DNA from: DT-111 sp965263225
GTDB taxonomy: Bacteria; Bacteroidota; Bacteroidia; Chitinophagales; Saprospiraceae
Direction: 5' to 3'
DNA: 64,000 nt
Assembly: GCA_965263225.1 (NCBI GenBank)
Contig: CBDHHG010000043.1
Coordinates: forward strand, 186,001-250,000
Positions 43,850-54,100 of the stretch are shown here, piece by piece. The notes beneath the pieces were generated by a model. It ran no database searches and was not told where the DNA came from. It worked only from the letters and a program-made list of their open reading frames with translations. The position numbers were made by a program, and so were the translations under genes. Positions within the stretch are counted from its first letter, which is position 1, and each line of letters begins with the position of its first letter.

Positions 43850-43931
43850 TGAAATCGAAAGCCGAAAAGCTGTTTTCAGCTTACCAAACTTGAGACCCTA
43901 TTACTGCAAAAGCTTTCAGCTTTCGATTTCA
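43850..43931 (-). repeat. Structured spacer between susD and the tiny gene
   Basis: TGAAATCGAAAGC (43850-43862) is repeated exactly inverted at 43919-43931, enclosing a smaller stem AAGCTG/CAGCTT with a TTTT loop (43867-43882). It starts 3 bp past the susD stop. It could be a transcription attenuator or an RNA stabiliser that adjusts expression between susD and the tiny gene. Confidence 0.55.
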
Positions 43932-43933
43932 TC

Positions 43934-45727
43934 TTATTGATATCCTGGGTTTTCTACTAACTTGGGGTTATCTGCAATCCGGCCTAAGCCCAAGGCGTAA
44001 TAATAGTTGCGTTCTGGATGCAATCTTACTCTACCCTTGTCTCCATGTTCCATGCTCAAGAAGTACATACCCGTATCAAAATCTTTGATCCAGGTCGTTT
44101 TGTGGCGAGCCTTGTTATCCAGTTCCTCCACAGCAATTCTCCATCTTCTTAGATCCCAGAAGACATGCTCTTCAAAAGCCAGCTCTACCTGTCTCTCCTG
44201 ACGAATTTTATCCTCAGTGATTTGCTCCGCCGTTAATGCAGGCATACCAGCTCGTTCTCTGATTTCATTGTTGAGAATGTCAGCCATATCACCATTAGGA
44301 TCACCCAGATAGTAGGCAGCTTCTACATAGTTCAACATAATCTCTGCCAGGCGGATAATGATCCAGTCGGTGCTGGAACGGGTTCCATCAGGCGTTGTTG
44401 GGTTGATGTGCTTACGACGAAGGAGGCCGGTCGGGTTATTCCCCCCTGCGTATCCGTGTCTAGCATGGCCGGCACCTGGGAATCCTTCTGACCCTGGAAC
44501 GATAAACCCTGGTTGTTTAGTGGTAGTTTTACGCTGACCATCAGCCGGATCAGTATACTTCGTACTGGTATGGAAGTAGACAGGCTGGCCTTTGAACATG
44601 GTTTCAGGATAGAATATCCAAGCTCTAAACCTAGGATCTCTTTCCCCAAAGAATCTAGCTGGATCAAGCGGCGTTTGACCATCGTACATAGCAGGGTCCA
44701 TTTTACCGGAGGCGCCATCTATGAAGTCAAACTTTTCCATCGTTTCCAGATATACTGGATAGTTGGAATTCCAGGCAAAACCAAAGCCAGCAGGCGTTCC
44801 TGTCACATCAAATGCGTGATTCTTTCCAGCTTCAAAATCGTACTTCACTACAAAAATAGCTTCTGGGTTATCCCCTTCATCCAAGAAGAGATCGATCAGG
44901 TTCTGAACCTTGTCTGAATTCTTTCGATATAGTGTGAAAGGGCCATTATCCATAATCTCTTTGGACGCCGCCAAAGATTGTTGGTAATAACCATTAGCAT
45001 CACTCGCTGGGAATCCAAGCAATCCGTTAAGTTGCTCTGTACCGTTTCGGGCTACACTCGCCGCATACAACATGGCTCTACTCTTCAGGGCCAAGGCTGC
45101 CCATTTTGTGGCTCTACCAAGCTCTGCCGTAGATTCTGGCAAAACCTGGGATATGGCATCCATCTCAGCCCCGATAAAATCATACACCTCTTTCTCCGAG
45201 TTTCTGGGAACAAATAGTTCTTCTTCAGTGGCATCTATTCCCAATGCTTGCGTAACGATGGGTACCCCTCCAAATCGTTTTACCATTTCAAAGTATTCCC
45301 AGGCACGAATAAATCGTACCTCAGCCGTTCTGTTAGCAATATAATCGGCATCAAGAGCCTTAGATTTTGCAATATTCTCAATAAATACATTGCATTCTCG
45401 AATATTATTGTAGGGCCAATAGTCTAGTAAACGAGCTCCATTTTCATCATATGGCGTGTTGGTAACCTGTCCGAAGGCCGCTTGCCATGGAGCAAAATTT
45501 CGGTGTTCACCTCCCCAGGAATTAATGAAACCCATATTGATATTGGTTCCACCGGAGGTCATATGGAACTGAACTCTATTGTACAGATCATTTACAAATG
45601 CATCAGCCAATCCTTCATCTTCAAATACAAAGGCATCTGAAATAATATCTGTGGGGGTTAACTCAAACGGATCCTCGCAAGAGAAAGTCATGCATAATCC
45701 GAATAGAACAAATAAATACTTTTTCAT
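43934..45727 (-). CDS. susD: SusD/RagB family glycan-binding lipoprotein
   Basis: A 597-residue lipoprotein (MTFSC, lipid Cys17) with SusD features: N-terminal FVNDLYNRVQFHMTSGG-type region, TPR-like helices (AEVRFIRAWEYFEMVKRFGGVP), and the C-terminal block ERQVELAFEEHVFWDLRRWR with the usual NYYYALG-like end. SusD forms the lid over SusC and captures glycan at the cell surface. It follows susC by 25 bp. The gene symbol denotes the family, not an orthologue of starch SusD. Confidence 0.93.
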   Translation of the reverse strand: MKKYLFVLFGLCMTFSCEDPFELTPTDIISDAFVFEDEGLADAFVNDLYNRVQFHMTSGGTNINMGFINSWGGEHRNFAPWQAAFGQVTNTPYDENGARLLDYWPYNNIRECNVFIENIAKSKALDADYIANRTAEVRFIRAWEYFEMVKRFGGVPIVTQALGIDATEEELFVPRNSEKEVYDFIGAEMDAISQVLPESTAELGRATKWAALALKSRAMLYAASVARNGTEQLNGLLGFPASDANGYYQQSLAASKEIMDNGPFTLYRKNSDKVQNLIDLFLDEGDNPEAIFVVKYDFEAGKNHAFDVTGTPAGFGFAWNSNYPVYLETMEKFDFIDGASGKMDPAMYDGQTPLDPARFFGERDPRFRAWIFYPETMFKGQPVYFHTSTKYTDPADGQRKTTTKQPGFIVPGSEGFPGAGHARHGYAGGNNPTGLLRRKHINPTTPDGTRSSTDWIIIRLAEIMLNYVEAAYYLGDPNGDMADILNNEIRERAGMPALTAEQITEDKIRQERQVELAFEEHVFWDLRRWRIAVEELDNKARHKTTWIKDFDTGMYFLSMEHGDKGRVRLHPERNYYYALGLGRIADNPKLVENPGYQ

Positions 45728-45752
45728 ATCTAGGAGTTGTTTCTATTGTTAA

Positions 45753-48700
45753 TTATAAAGTGATTCTTACTCCAACGGCAAGTGATCTAGTGATCGGCAA
45801 TCTTTGAGTGGGAGAACCCGGTTCAAATTCTGGGTCAAAGGAGTTCTTGTAGATCCCTAAATTCGTCAGCAACAATAAGTTCTCACCAGCTACATAAATT
45901 TCCGCTTGATCAATATCAGACTTGTTCAAAAGGCTGGATGGGAAAGAATAAGATAGGTTGAGATTCTTTAAGCGGAAGTAAGTTACGTTTTTTACCCAAA
46001 AATCTGAATTTCTAGAGTTATTAAAACTTGGCGATTGTGTAGCTGCAGGAAGAGCAGCGTTAGGATTAATGTTTTCCGTAGGATTATTTAAATCCGGTTG
46101 CCATCTTAGATCATATTGATAAGTTAAAGGGATTGACTGATTACTGAACATAGTTCTAGCAGAGCCGCTAATATTAATGGCAAACCTGGAGGCTCCCTGT
46201 ACCAAAGCACTCAATCGGAAGTTTTTGTATTGTAGCCCAATATTCATTCCGTACACCATTTCTGGTATACCGGTAGCAAAGGCAATTTCGTCTTGATCTC
46301 TGAAGGTGATTACTCCATCTCCATCTCGATCAACGTATTTGATATCGCCAGGTCGTAAGGTCGAGTTTTCATTATCATCTTGAACCACAGGGTGATTATC
46401 AATTTCTGCTTGCGACATGAAGATTCCATCCGAAACATATCCTACAAATCGATTTACTCTTTGCCCGTCTAGTCCAAAGAGTCTTTTTTGATCTGGATCT
46501 TCAAAAGCTTCCTGGCTTCTTACATCAATCCACCTGGCCTGCGCCAGAGAGAAGTTAGGTGCCAATTCTAATCTAAAGTCACCAAAACGCTCTTGGTATA
46601 CTGCTGATATTTCTATACCTCTATTTTCCTGACTATTGATATTTACTACGGGTAGGTCCGCGCCGAAGGTGGAAGGTACAGCTTCGATGTTTTGAGCAAT
46701 AATTCCTTCCCGCTTTCTGTAGAAGATTTCAGTCTCTAAGGACAGCTTACCATTCCAGAATCTAGCTTCTATACCTAGATTGTATACTGTCATCTCCTCC
46801 CAGGTTAAAAGCTGGTTTGTCAACCCTCTGGTTCTGATGGTAGGCTCGGCCACATTATCTCCCAAAATAATTGGATTCTGAAGCTCATATCCCGTTAGAT
46901 AATCAAACCCATTCAAGTTATCGGCTGTATCGTCTCCTAATTCAGAGTAAGATGCTCGAAGTTTTAGGAAATCAAGTGGGCCACCATTACCAATGTTCAT
47001 AAATGACTCCTCAGAAAGTACCCAACCGGCAGAGAAACTCGGGAAATAGCCCCATCTGGTATCCGGAGAAAACAATACGTTTCCATCCGCTCTAAATGTA
47101 GCTTCGAATAGGTATTTGTCTTGGAAGGTATAATTAAAACGCCCTACATAACTCTTTCTTCCGATATCTGATCCAGACGATCCAAAGTTCGTTTGATTGT
47201 TCTGGGATCCAATAAACAATTCGGGAATAGCTAGAGACAGCAAGTCTATTCTAGAGGCTCCAAATTGACTAAATTCTCTAGTAATCTGCTCGTAGAGTCC
47301 TAGTACTTTGAAGTTGTGACTTCCAAATGATTGATCGTAAGACAGAGACACTAAAGGATACAATTGTGTTCTTCTGAATTGATTGTCTGATACAGAAGAA
47401 ACTACTCGCTGGGTAGCCTGATATAAATAGGTGTCTGTTTCTGGTTGATATTCGTACAGGTCGGTGGGTTTAGCAAATCGCTTGATCGCTCGATTGTATC
47501 TCGTTAAACCCACTTCTGCTCTAGCTGAAAGTCCTTTTAAAAAAGGTACATCATACTTTAGTCCCAGTCGGCCTATGATAACGTCTTCGTCTCTGTCCCA
47601 AAAACCAGCTATATCTCTTTTACTGGAGGAGATCGGATTTCTTTGTGAAAAGCCGGAAAAGGCCTCTCCGATAGAGGGATCAGGTAAGGAAGTAGGAAAT
47701 ACAGGTTCGGTTGTTGCTAGTTCCGTCATCAAGCCTCCAATATTATTGCCGGCTCTTTCCGTCCTTTCAAATCGATATGCTAGATCGAGGTTGAAACTTA
47801 GGTTATTATCGATTCTGGCATCGATATTTGTTCTAGCATTATATCTGCTATAATCATAATCTCTAGATCGGAAATAACTTTCCTGGTCTACATAGCCAAA
47901 GGAGGTGAAATACCGAATATTATCCGAACCACCGGATACACTGAGATTATGCTGATGCATTGGGGCATTATTCTTGATCAATCCATTCACCCAATCTCCT
48001 CCTTCGTAGCCAGGCTCTCTATTGCCAAAGCGCTGTACATCTTCATCAGTAAAGGTGGCATCTAGGCCCCCTCCGTCCAATAAATCTGACTCTCTCACCA
48101 ATTCTATGTATTGGTCCGTATTTACCTGCTGGAATAATCGAGAAGCAGACATAGAGGTAAAACTACCATTGTAGGTGATCTTTGCCGGACCACTCTTTCC
48201 TCTTTTTGTGGTTACCAAAATCACACCATTACCTGCCCTAGCACCGTAAACAGCCGCCGCGGCATCTTTCAATACAGTGATGGTTTCAATGTCATTTGGA
48301 TCAATACGATCAAAAGAAGTCTGGATACCATCCACCAATACCAAGGGATCTCCAGCATATCCTCTAATCCGGATTTGAGTGTTTTCCGATCCTGGCAAGC
48401 CAGAGTTCTGACGCGTCATTACCCCTGGCACCCTTCCTGCTAGTAGGTTGGCGGAGTTGGCCACCGGCACTTGGGTTAGCTGTTCGTTGTCAATAGAGGC
48501 AACGGCTCCCGTCAAGGTAGATTTTTTTTCCTGACCATACCCGACCACTACTACTTCATCAAGCAATGCTCCAACCTCTAGTACCACATCCAGGCTGCTT
48601 CTACTGCCTACTGTAATCGTTTGATTTTGGAAGCCCGTGTAGCTAAAGACAAGATTGGCATCATCGCTCACTGTTATCTCATATCTACCGTCAATATCCG

Positions 48701-48869
48701 TTACTGCCCCATTACTTGTACCTTCTTCCAAAATATTTACGCCAATTAAGGGCGTGCCTTCCATATCCGTCACTGTACCGGAGACGGCTTGCTGCGCTAT
48801 GAGGCCACCGCTGAGGAGGAGACAAAGCACAAAGCACGCTGCCCTTAGGCTTTTTAGTTGGTTAATCAT
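45753..48869 (-). CDS. susC: SusC/RagA family TonB-dependent receptor
   Basis: A 1,038-residue outer-membrane receptor: signal peptide (1-26), a carboxypeptidase-like domain (about 28-105, VSGTVTDMEGTPLIGVNI), the SusC TonB-box region VVVGYGQEKKSTLTGAV, a plug with IRIRGYAGDPLVLVDG and VLKDAAAAVYGARAGNGVILV, then a 22-strand barrel ending RITL. With SusD it imports oligosaccharides into the periplasm. The operator-like direct repeat at 48948-48978 lies upstream. The symbol denotes the family. Confidence 0.95.
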   Translation of the reverse strand: MINQLKSLRAACFVLCLLLSGGLIAQQAVSGTVTDMEGTPLIGVNILEEGTSNGAVTDIDGRYEITVSDDANLVFSYTGFQNQTITVGSRSSLDVVLEVGALLDEVVVVGYGQEKKSTLTGAVASIDNEQLTQVPVANSANLLAGRVPGVMTRQNSGLPGSENTQIRIRGYAGDPLVLVDGIQTSFDRIDPNDIETITVLKDAAAAVYGARAGNGVILVTTKRGKSGPAKITYNGSFTSMSASRLFQQVNTDQYIELVRESDLLDGGGLDATFTDEDVQRFGNREPGYEGGDWVNGLIKNNAPMHQHNLSVSGGSDNIRYFTSFGYVDQESYFRSRDYDYSRYNARTNIDARIDNNLSFNLDLAYRFERTERAGNNIGGLMTELATTEPVFPTSLPDPSIGEAFSGFSQRNPISSSKRDIAGFWDRDEDVIIGRLGLKYDVPFLKGLSARAEVGLTRYNRAIKRFAKPTDLYEYQPETDTYLYQATQRVVSSVSDNQFRRTQLYPLVSLSYDQSFGSHNFKVLGLYEQITREFSQFGASRIDLLSLAIPELFIGSQNNQTNFGSSGSDIGRKSYVGRFNYTFQDKYLFEATFRADGNVLFSPDTRWGYFPSFSAGWVLSEESFMNIGNGGPLDFLKLRASYSELGDDTADNLNGFDYLTGYELQNPIILGDNVAEPTIRTRGLTNQLLTWEEMTVYNLGIEARFWNGKLSLETEIFYRKREGIIAQNIEAVPSTFGADLPVVNINSQENRGIEISAVYQERFGDFRLELAPNFSLAQARWIDVRSQEAFEDPDQKRLFGLDGQRVNRFVGYVSDGIFMSQAEIDNHPVVQDDNENSTLRPGDIKYVDRDGDGVITFRDQDEIAFATGIPEMVYGMNIGLQYKNFRLSALVQGASRFAINISGSARTMFSNQSIPLTYQYDLRWQPDLNNPTENINPNAALPAATQSPSFNNSRNSDFWVKNVTYFRLKNLNLSYSFPSSLLNKSDIDQAEIYVAGENLLLLTNLGIYKNSFDPEFEPGSPTQRLPITRSLAVGVRITL

Positions 48870-48947
48870 AATTAAACTTTAAAGTGTAAAATAAATACCG
48901 AGTAATCCTGAGTTGATATCCTGAAATTAGCTCAAATGCAGGCCAGC

Positions 48948-48978
48948 AGGGGGTAATAATCGGTAAAATAGGGGGTAA
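48948..48978 (-). promoter_or_regulatory. Candidate HTCS binding site: 9-bp direct repeat, 22-bp period
   Basis: On the minus strand TTACCCCCT occurs twice, at 48970-48978 and 48948-48956, with identical orientation and 22 bp from start to start, two helical turns. It lies 79-109 bp upstream of the susC ATG. AraC-type output domains of hybrid regulators bind direct repeats, so this is the likely operator for the HTCS next door. Confidence 0.55.
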
Positions 48979-48996
48979 GGATTCGGCATTAATAGA

Positions 48997-49030
48997 CTTG
49001 GCCTTTCCAGGGGGATTTGGAAAGGCCAAG
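48997..49030 (-). terminator. Hairpin terminator of the HTCS gene
   Basis: CTTGGCCTTTCC (48997-49008) pairs perfectly with GGAAAGGCCAAG (49019-49030) across a 10-nt loop, 30 bp past the HTCS stop. The tail is not a strong T run, but the stem is. It insulates the susC promoter from the regulator gene. Confidence 0.6.
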
Positions 49031-49059
49031 TGAGAATCAAAAGAGATAATAATGTATGT

Positions 49060-52000
49060 CTAGCTCCCGATGGAGCGGATCGGTTGTATGAGGCCGTTCA
49101 TTTGTTGTGGTACTTCTTTGAGTTGCCCAAAGGCAGAGGGCGTCATCTGATAAAGGTTTTTGAAGCATTGCCTGAAATACTTAATACTACTAAACCCAAC
49201 CTTGTAAGCTACCTCTGTGATCGTATAATCACCCGTACGGATCATCTCTGCTGCTTTACGCAAACGCACATCCCTAACAAACTCCACCAGGGATTTACCT
49301 GTTACGGCTTTGATCTTCCGATACAAGCTGGACTGGCTTTGATGCAGCATCTCCGCCAATCGCTGTACGTTAAAGCTCGCATCCTCCAAATGTGCTTCTA
49401 CCAATTCTATCGCTTGGTGTACCAATTTCTCCTCTGGACTCAATTGATTTTCCTTCACGGGTTCAAAAAACAACTGCTTTCGATAGTACTCTCGCAGGTG
49501 TTGTCTGTTCTTTAGAATCGCGTAGATTCTGGATTTCAGCATCTGGGCATTGAAAGGCTTAGTGATATAACTTTCTGCGCCCATTCCCAAGCCCTCCAAC
49601 TCGTACACTCGGGAAGTCCGAGCGGTTAGGAGTATAATCGGAAGATGAGCAATCAATTCGGTTTCTTTTATGGCTTTGCACAAACGGATACCATCCATTT
49701 CCGGCATCATCACATCACTGACAATAAGATCTGGGGGATCTTCCATAATGATCTGTAGCGCTTCCTTGCCATTGGCAGCTTCCATCACCACAAAATCTTC
49801 TTCCAAAACCTGTCGCAAGTAGGTACGTAGCGCCGAATTGTCCTCCACTATGGCGACCTTGTATTTTCTACTCCTATCGCTAATCACCTTGAGATAGTGA
49901 TCTTGGGTGGGATTATTGGCAATCAAATGACGATTTTCTTCTGGCAAATAGTGGCCTAAATATTCCGAATTCCTAAAGTTGGGAATAATTTGATCCCCAC
50001 TTAGGTGATTGGAGCCCAGCGGTAGCTTAATGGAAAAAGTAGTTCCCTTGTGCCGCTGACTTTGTACTTCAACCATTCCCTGGTGCAGATCCACCATCCC
50101 TTTCACCAATGACAAACCAATCCCAGTACCTGCTATATGAAGCGTATCTCGGTTCTTGGCCTGATAGTAGGGATTAAAGACCTTGGCAATTTCAGCTGCA
50201 TCCATTCCGGCGCCGCTATCTATCACCTCGATCAGCAAATAATTGTCCCTTAACAAACCCTCTGCATCAAAAACCGCCTCTCCATCCTCCTGGCCTTTAA
50301 TTCTCAAACTAATGGTAATGCAACCGTTCTCCTGCGTGAATTTGTAGGCATTGGACAATAAGTTCATAAGCACCGTCTCCATCTTGTCCCGATCATAGGT
50401 AAGAGGGATCGTTTTGGCTGGCGTTTCAAATCGAAATTGAATGTTTTTCTCCGAGGCACTTTGACTAAAAATCAAGAATACTTCTTCACAAAACTTCACA
50501 AAATTCCCTTTAGCTGCTTGCAGGCGCATATTGCCCGTCTCGATCTTCCGGAAATCCAGTAATTGATTCATCAAATTCAGCAGCCGATTAGAGCTGTTCT
50601 GCATGATTCGCAGTTTAGCTTTCGTCTCCTTACGCACCTTATTATGTAGCAACAGCTCTTCCAGGGGTCCACGGATTAAAGTCAGGGGACTTCGGAGTTC
50701 GTGAGAAATATTTGTAAAGAAATTGAGTTTGTACTGATTCAGTTCTTGCTCCTTTTCTGCCAAAATGAGCTCATTCTTTAAGCCTAGCTGTTTCTCTGTC
50801 ACTCGCCTAAACAAGACCAAGCCAAGAATACCAAGAAGCCCGTAAACAACAAAAGCCAGAGGCGTTGCATACCAAGGACTGGCTATATGAATAGGCAGCT
50901 GAACCACCTCTTGATTCCACACCCCATCACCGTTACTCGCCATAAGCTTGAAGGTATAATCTCCGGGGGCTATATTAGAGTAGGTGGCACTCAGGTTTGG
51001 ATACCTTGTCTCAACCCAAGCATTATTATGATTTTCCAGCTGAAAGCGATATTGATTCTTTAAGGCTGAAGCCATTTGTACCCCAACAAAGTGAATCGTG
51101 AAATCACTTTCATTGGCCCTGAGTCGAATAGAAGGCTGATTAAACAAGGATTCCGTCAGGAGCACTCGCCCTTTGACCTCCTCTCCTACGTTAATGGGTT
51201 CACTATTCACCTGTAGGCCTGTGATGTATACCTCTGGTACCAGCGGATCCGTTGTTATGGATTTGGGATCAAAGTAGTTTAGGCCATTAATTCCTCCAAA
51301 ATATAGCCAACCCTGATCATCCTTATGTACCGCTCCAATCTTGAATGAATTGCTTTGCAAGCCATCTTGATAGTCAAAATACTGAAGGCTACGGTCCTTT
51401 GGGTTAAACCGCGTTAAGCCCATGCCGGAGAGCCATAGGAAGCCTTGGCTATCCTCCGCCAGGCATTCAACATCATTATCCGTCAAGCCATCGCTCATGG
51501 TAAATCGCTCAAACGCTAGCTTCTCCCCCTCAATGACTTTGTTCAAGCCTCCTCCTAATGTCGCTACCCATAGCTGATTGTCATGGGTACGAAGCACCTG
51601 CCAAATATGGTCGCTACTAAGAGATTGAGGATCCTCAGCATCATATCGATAGTGCTCAAAGTTCCACTTCCCCGCTTGCTGGCCTAATAGATGGTTAAGC
51701 CCCCCATCTCGTGTGGACACCCAAATACTACCATCTAGTGGATCTGTATAAATGGCGGTGAGATTATTGGTAGACAATGAGTTAGGTTCATCAGGGTCAT
51801 GTTGAATATGTGTGTAATTTTTTCGATCTTGGTCGAGCACAAATAAGCCTTCTCGATGGGTAGTGATCCAAAGGCGTCCGAGGTCATCTTCAGTCATTTG
51901 CATGAGGTTATCTCCTAATCTAACGCCATTATCTCCTTCTACTGGCCAGTGTTCAAATTGGAGATCATTCCCTAATTCACGCACCCTCGTCAGCGCTCCT

Positions 52001-53319
52001 CCTTTAATACCTAACCAAATGTCTCCACGATAATCCTCATTGATAAATACTACATATTGTCCTTGTATTCCTGCTGAGGTTAGGCCGGTAGTGTATTCCT
52101 TACCCATCCCAGATACCGGATCGTACACATACAGACCAGCACTGGATCCCGTCCATATTTTGCCGTCCTTCGCCTTATACACTGAAGCAATATTCCGTTG
52201 TTCGGTCTCTTCCGGCATTGTTCCCTTCAGATAACGGAAAGCCTTTTTTCTTAAACTGGTGTAATTCACTCCACCCGTTGATCCTACCCATAAAACTCCA
52301 AAGCGATCTTGAAAAAGGTGTCTAATTCGATCACTTTGAAAAGTGGTCCCGGTAAAGTTAACCCTGACCAAAGCCCCCTTAGTAATACTCCCTTTTTGTT
52401 CAACAGATTTATCTAATATCCGCAAACCGGCATTCGTAGCTAGCCAGAATTGGCCATCAAAATCTTTATAGATCAGACTTACGCCATAAGAAGAGTGGTC
52501 GGATTGAAAAAAATGACTTTCATAAACTTCCTTGTTGGGGTTGGGGCTTAATCGCAAGGCCCCTTGAGAAGTGGCCAGCCAGAGATCTTTCCCATCTTCC
52601 AGAAGAGAATTGATTTGCCATTGACCAGCCTTACCCCAATTATCCTTTGATAAAACTTGAACAAAACCTTCCTTTTCTTCTGTAAAGTGGTAAAGGCTAT
52701 TGTCATTGGCCATTACATACACTCCCTTTACGCCTCTTTGCAGAAAACTCAAATTAGTAGCTGATTCGCTCAAGCCAATTTCTTTATGATCATAGACCTG
52801 TATAGCTTTGATGTCTCCTTCGGCACAAATGGAAATCCGGCAAAGGCCTTCAGTTCTTTTATTCACCCAAACTTCCCCTGTACCTGAAAGCACCATTTGC
52901 ATAGAGTTAATTTCGGGAAAGGGCAAAGGCACTTTGCGAAACTGCATTTCGTTGGGGTAAAAACGGAACAGCCCTTTATGCTGAATAGCTACCCAAATTT
53001 GGCCAGTTGGGTCAACCAAAAGATGCTGTATGCGGTTTCCTGGAATAGAGCGTTGATCTTCCAGGTTGTACTTAAAGGTCTCTACACCATAACCATCAAA
53101 GCGATTCAAACCATTATTGGTACCGATCCATATATAACCTAGTGAATCTTGTACGACGCAGTTTACATCACTATGAGATAGATTGTCATTAACCGTGATA
53201 GATTGAAAACGATAGGATGGAAGCGGGATAGAGCTAGTTCCGGTACTAGTAAATGGTAAGACAAGGCAAAGGAGTACTATGTGACACCATGCTTTACGTG
53301 TGCTTAAGCTTGCTGACAT
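49060..53319 (-). CDS. Hybrid two-component system sensor/AraC regulator (HTCS)
   Basis: A 1,419-residue one-protein signalling chain. After a signal helix (about 12-30) come Reg_prop propeller repeats (about 40-690, e.g. DSLGYIWIGTNNGLNRFDG), a Y_Y_Y domain (about 700-790), a transmembrane helix (about 800-820), a HisKA/HATPase kinase (His873 in ISHELRSPLT, then NLLSNAYKFT, DSGAGMD), a receiver (Asp1202 in LIVSDVMMPEMDG), and an AraC helix-turn-helix tail (about 1315-1410). HTCS proteins sense a periplasmic oligosaccharide and switch on the adjacent SusCD genes, as the context here indicates. Confidence 0.95.
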   Translation of the reverse strand: MSASLSTRKAWCHIVLLCLVLPFTSTGTSSIPLPSYRFQSITVNDNLSHSDVNCVVQDSLGYIWIGTNNGLNRFDGYGVETFKYNLEDQRSIPGNRIQHLLVDPTGQIWVAIQHKGLFRFYPNEMQFRKVPLPFPEINSMQMVLSGTGEVWVNKRTEGLCRISICAEGDIKAIQVYDHKEIGLSESATNLSFLQRGVKGVYVMANDNSLYHFTEEKEGFVQVLSKDNWGKAGQWQINSLLEDGKDLWLATSQGALRLSPNPNKEVYESHFFQSDHSSYGVSLIYKDFDGQFWLATNAGLRILDKSVEQKGSITKGALVRVNFTGTTFQSDRIRHLFQDRFGVLWVGSTGGVNYTSLRKKAFRYLKGTMPEETEQRNIASVYKAKDGKIWTGSSAGLYVYDPVSGMGKEYTTGLTSAGIQGQYVVFINEDYRGDIWLGIKGGALTRVRELGNDLQFEHWPVEGDNGVRLGDNLMQMTEDDLGRLWITTHREGLFVLDQDRKNYTHIQHDPDEPNSLSTNNLTAIYTDPLDGSIWVSTRDGGLNHLLGQQAGKWNFEHYRYDAEDPQSLSSDHIWQVLRTHDNQLWVATLGGGLNKVIEGEKLAFERFTMSDGLTDNDVECLAEDSQGFLWLSGMGLTRFNPKDRSLQYFDYQDGLQSNSFKIGAVHKDDQGWLYFGGINGLNYFDPKSITTDPLVPEVYITGLQVNSEPINVGEEVKGRVLLTESLFNQPSIRLRANESDFTIHFVGVQMASALKNQYRFQLENHNNAWVETRYPNLSATYSNIAPGDYTFKLMASNGDGVWNQEVVQLPIHIASPWYATPLAFVVYGLLGILGLVLFRRVTEKQLGLKNELILAEKEQELNQYKLNFFTNISHELRSPLTLIRGPLEELLLHNKVRKETKAKLRIMQNSSNRLLNLMNQLLDFRKIETGNMRLQAAKGNFVKFCEEVFLIFSQSASEKNIQFRFETPAKTIPLTYDRDKMETVLMNLLSNAYKFTQENGCITISLRIKGQEDGEAVFDAEGLLRDNYLLIEVIDSGAGMDAAEIAKVFNPYYQAKNRDTLHIAGTGIGLSLVKGMVDLHQGMVEVQSQRHKGTTFSIKLPLGSNHLSGDQIIPNFRNSEYLGHYLPEENRHLIANNPTQDHYLKVISDRSRKYKVAIVEDNSALRTYLRQVLEEDFVVMEAANGKEALQIIMEDPPDLIVSDVMMPEMDGIRLCKAIKETELIAHLPIILLTARTSRVYELEGLGMGAESYITKPFNAQMLKSRIYAILKNRQHLREYYRKQLFFEPVKENQLSPEEKLVHQAIELVEAHLEDASFNVQRLAEMLHQSQSSLYRKIKAVTGKSLVEFVRDVRLRKAAEMIRTGDYTITEVAYKVGFSSIKYFRQCFKNLYQMTPSAFGQLKEVPQQMNGLIQPIRSIGS

Positions 53320-53456
53320 TCTAAAATCGCTATTTATTCTGTTTATTCTATTAAGATATTAAAATTCTAGCTATTATCTGTTTTTTCGGGCAGTTGAACG
53401 AATTTTATTCGCCCATACGTATACAATTTGGCATATTGCGCTCATACTTTACCAGA

Positions 53457-53870
53457 ATGATTCAAAGAGATTACATACTTCGTTGGACCCAAGAACTAGC
53501 GATGGTACTGGCAAGATTGATGGGAAAAGATCCGAAACAACAAATTGAGATCATCAGTGAAGCCTACCATGGCACACTGCACTTTCAACCGGACGAACTA
53601 GATGAATTGCCCCCCGAGCGTTGGCTCCCCTTTCTCACGCTCGAAAGACAATTGCACGAAGGGCAATTGGATTTTCTGGCACATTTACTCTCCCGAGAAG
53701 CTGAGTATTACTTTTCGCAACAGCTAGCCGATAAAAGTCGTTTAAAGGCACAGCAAGCCATCCATATCTTTGATTATCTGGATCAGCTTCAAGCCACCTT
53801 ATCCCTGGAGCGGCAAGCAGTTGTTACTAAGCTGGAACACATTCTACAAACCCTAGAACAGCAGAAATAA
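53457..53870 (+). CDS. DUF6483-like small protein
   Basis: Using the ATG at 53457 gives 137 residues; an earlier ATG at 53394 adds 21 residues of doubtful value. The start MIQRDYILRWTQELAMVLARLMG resembles the DUF6483 N-terminus, and the rest is helical (DFLAHLLSREAEYYFSQQL, AIHIFDYLDQLQATLSLERQA) with a coiled-coil look. Function unknown; cytosolic. It is divergent from the HTCS gene and 230 bp upstream of clpB. The family match is from memory. Confidence 0.7.
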   Translation: MIQRDYILRWTQELAMVLARLMGKDPKQQIEIISEAYHGTLHFQPDELDELPPERWLPFLTLERQLHEGQLDFLAHLLSREAEYYFSQQLADKSRLKAQQAIHIFDYLDQLQATLSLERQAVVTKLEHILQTLEQQK

Positions 53871-54100
53871 TGCTAGTAATTGCAGATGATTTATTATTTC
53901 CGCATTGCTTAGCATAATAAAAATACAATCAGTAAATTGTTGCGCATTGCATAAATGTTTATAGATTCTCTCACAATTTTGTGCGCTTGAGTCAGCCTTT
54001 TAGTTGAAAAACCTACTTCCTTGGGGCGAGCGTCTTCCAGCTACAAGGCCAAGCACAAAAATCGTGAAAGAAGGAGTTTCAAAAGAACCAAATACAATAA

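Noticed and set aside
44332..44718. A 128-codon frame in the susD region
   Set aside because: It is a frame-shifted reading of susD on the same strand, without start context or composition support.
53425..53440. Promoter-like CAATTTGG before the DUF6483-like gene
   Set aside because: The box lacks TA at the right position and no -33 partner fits.
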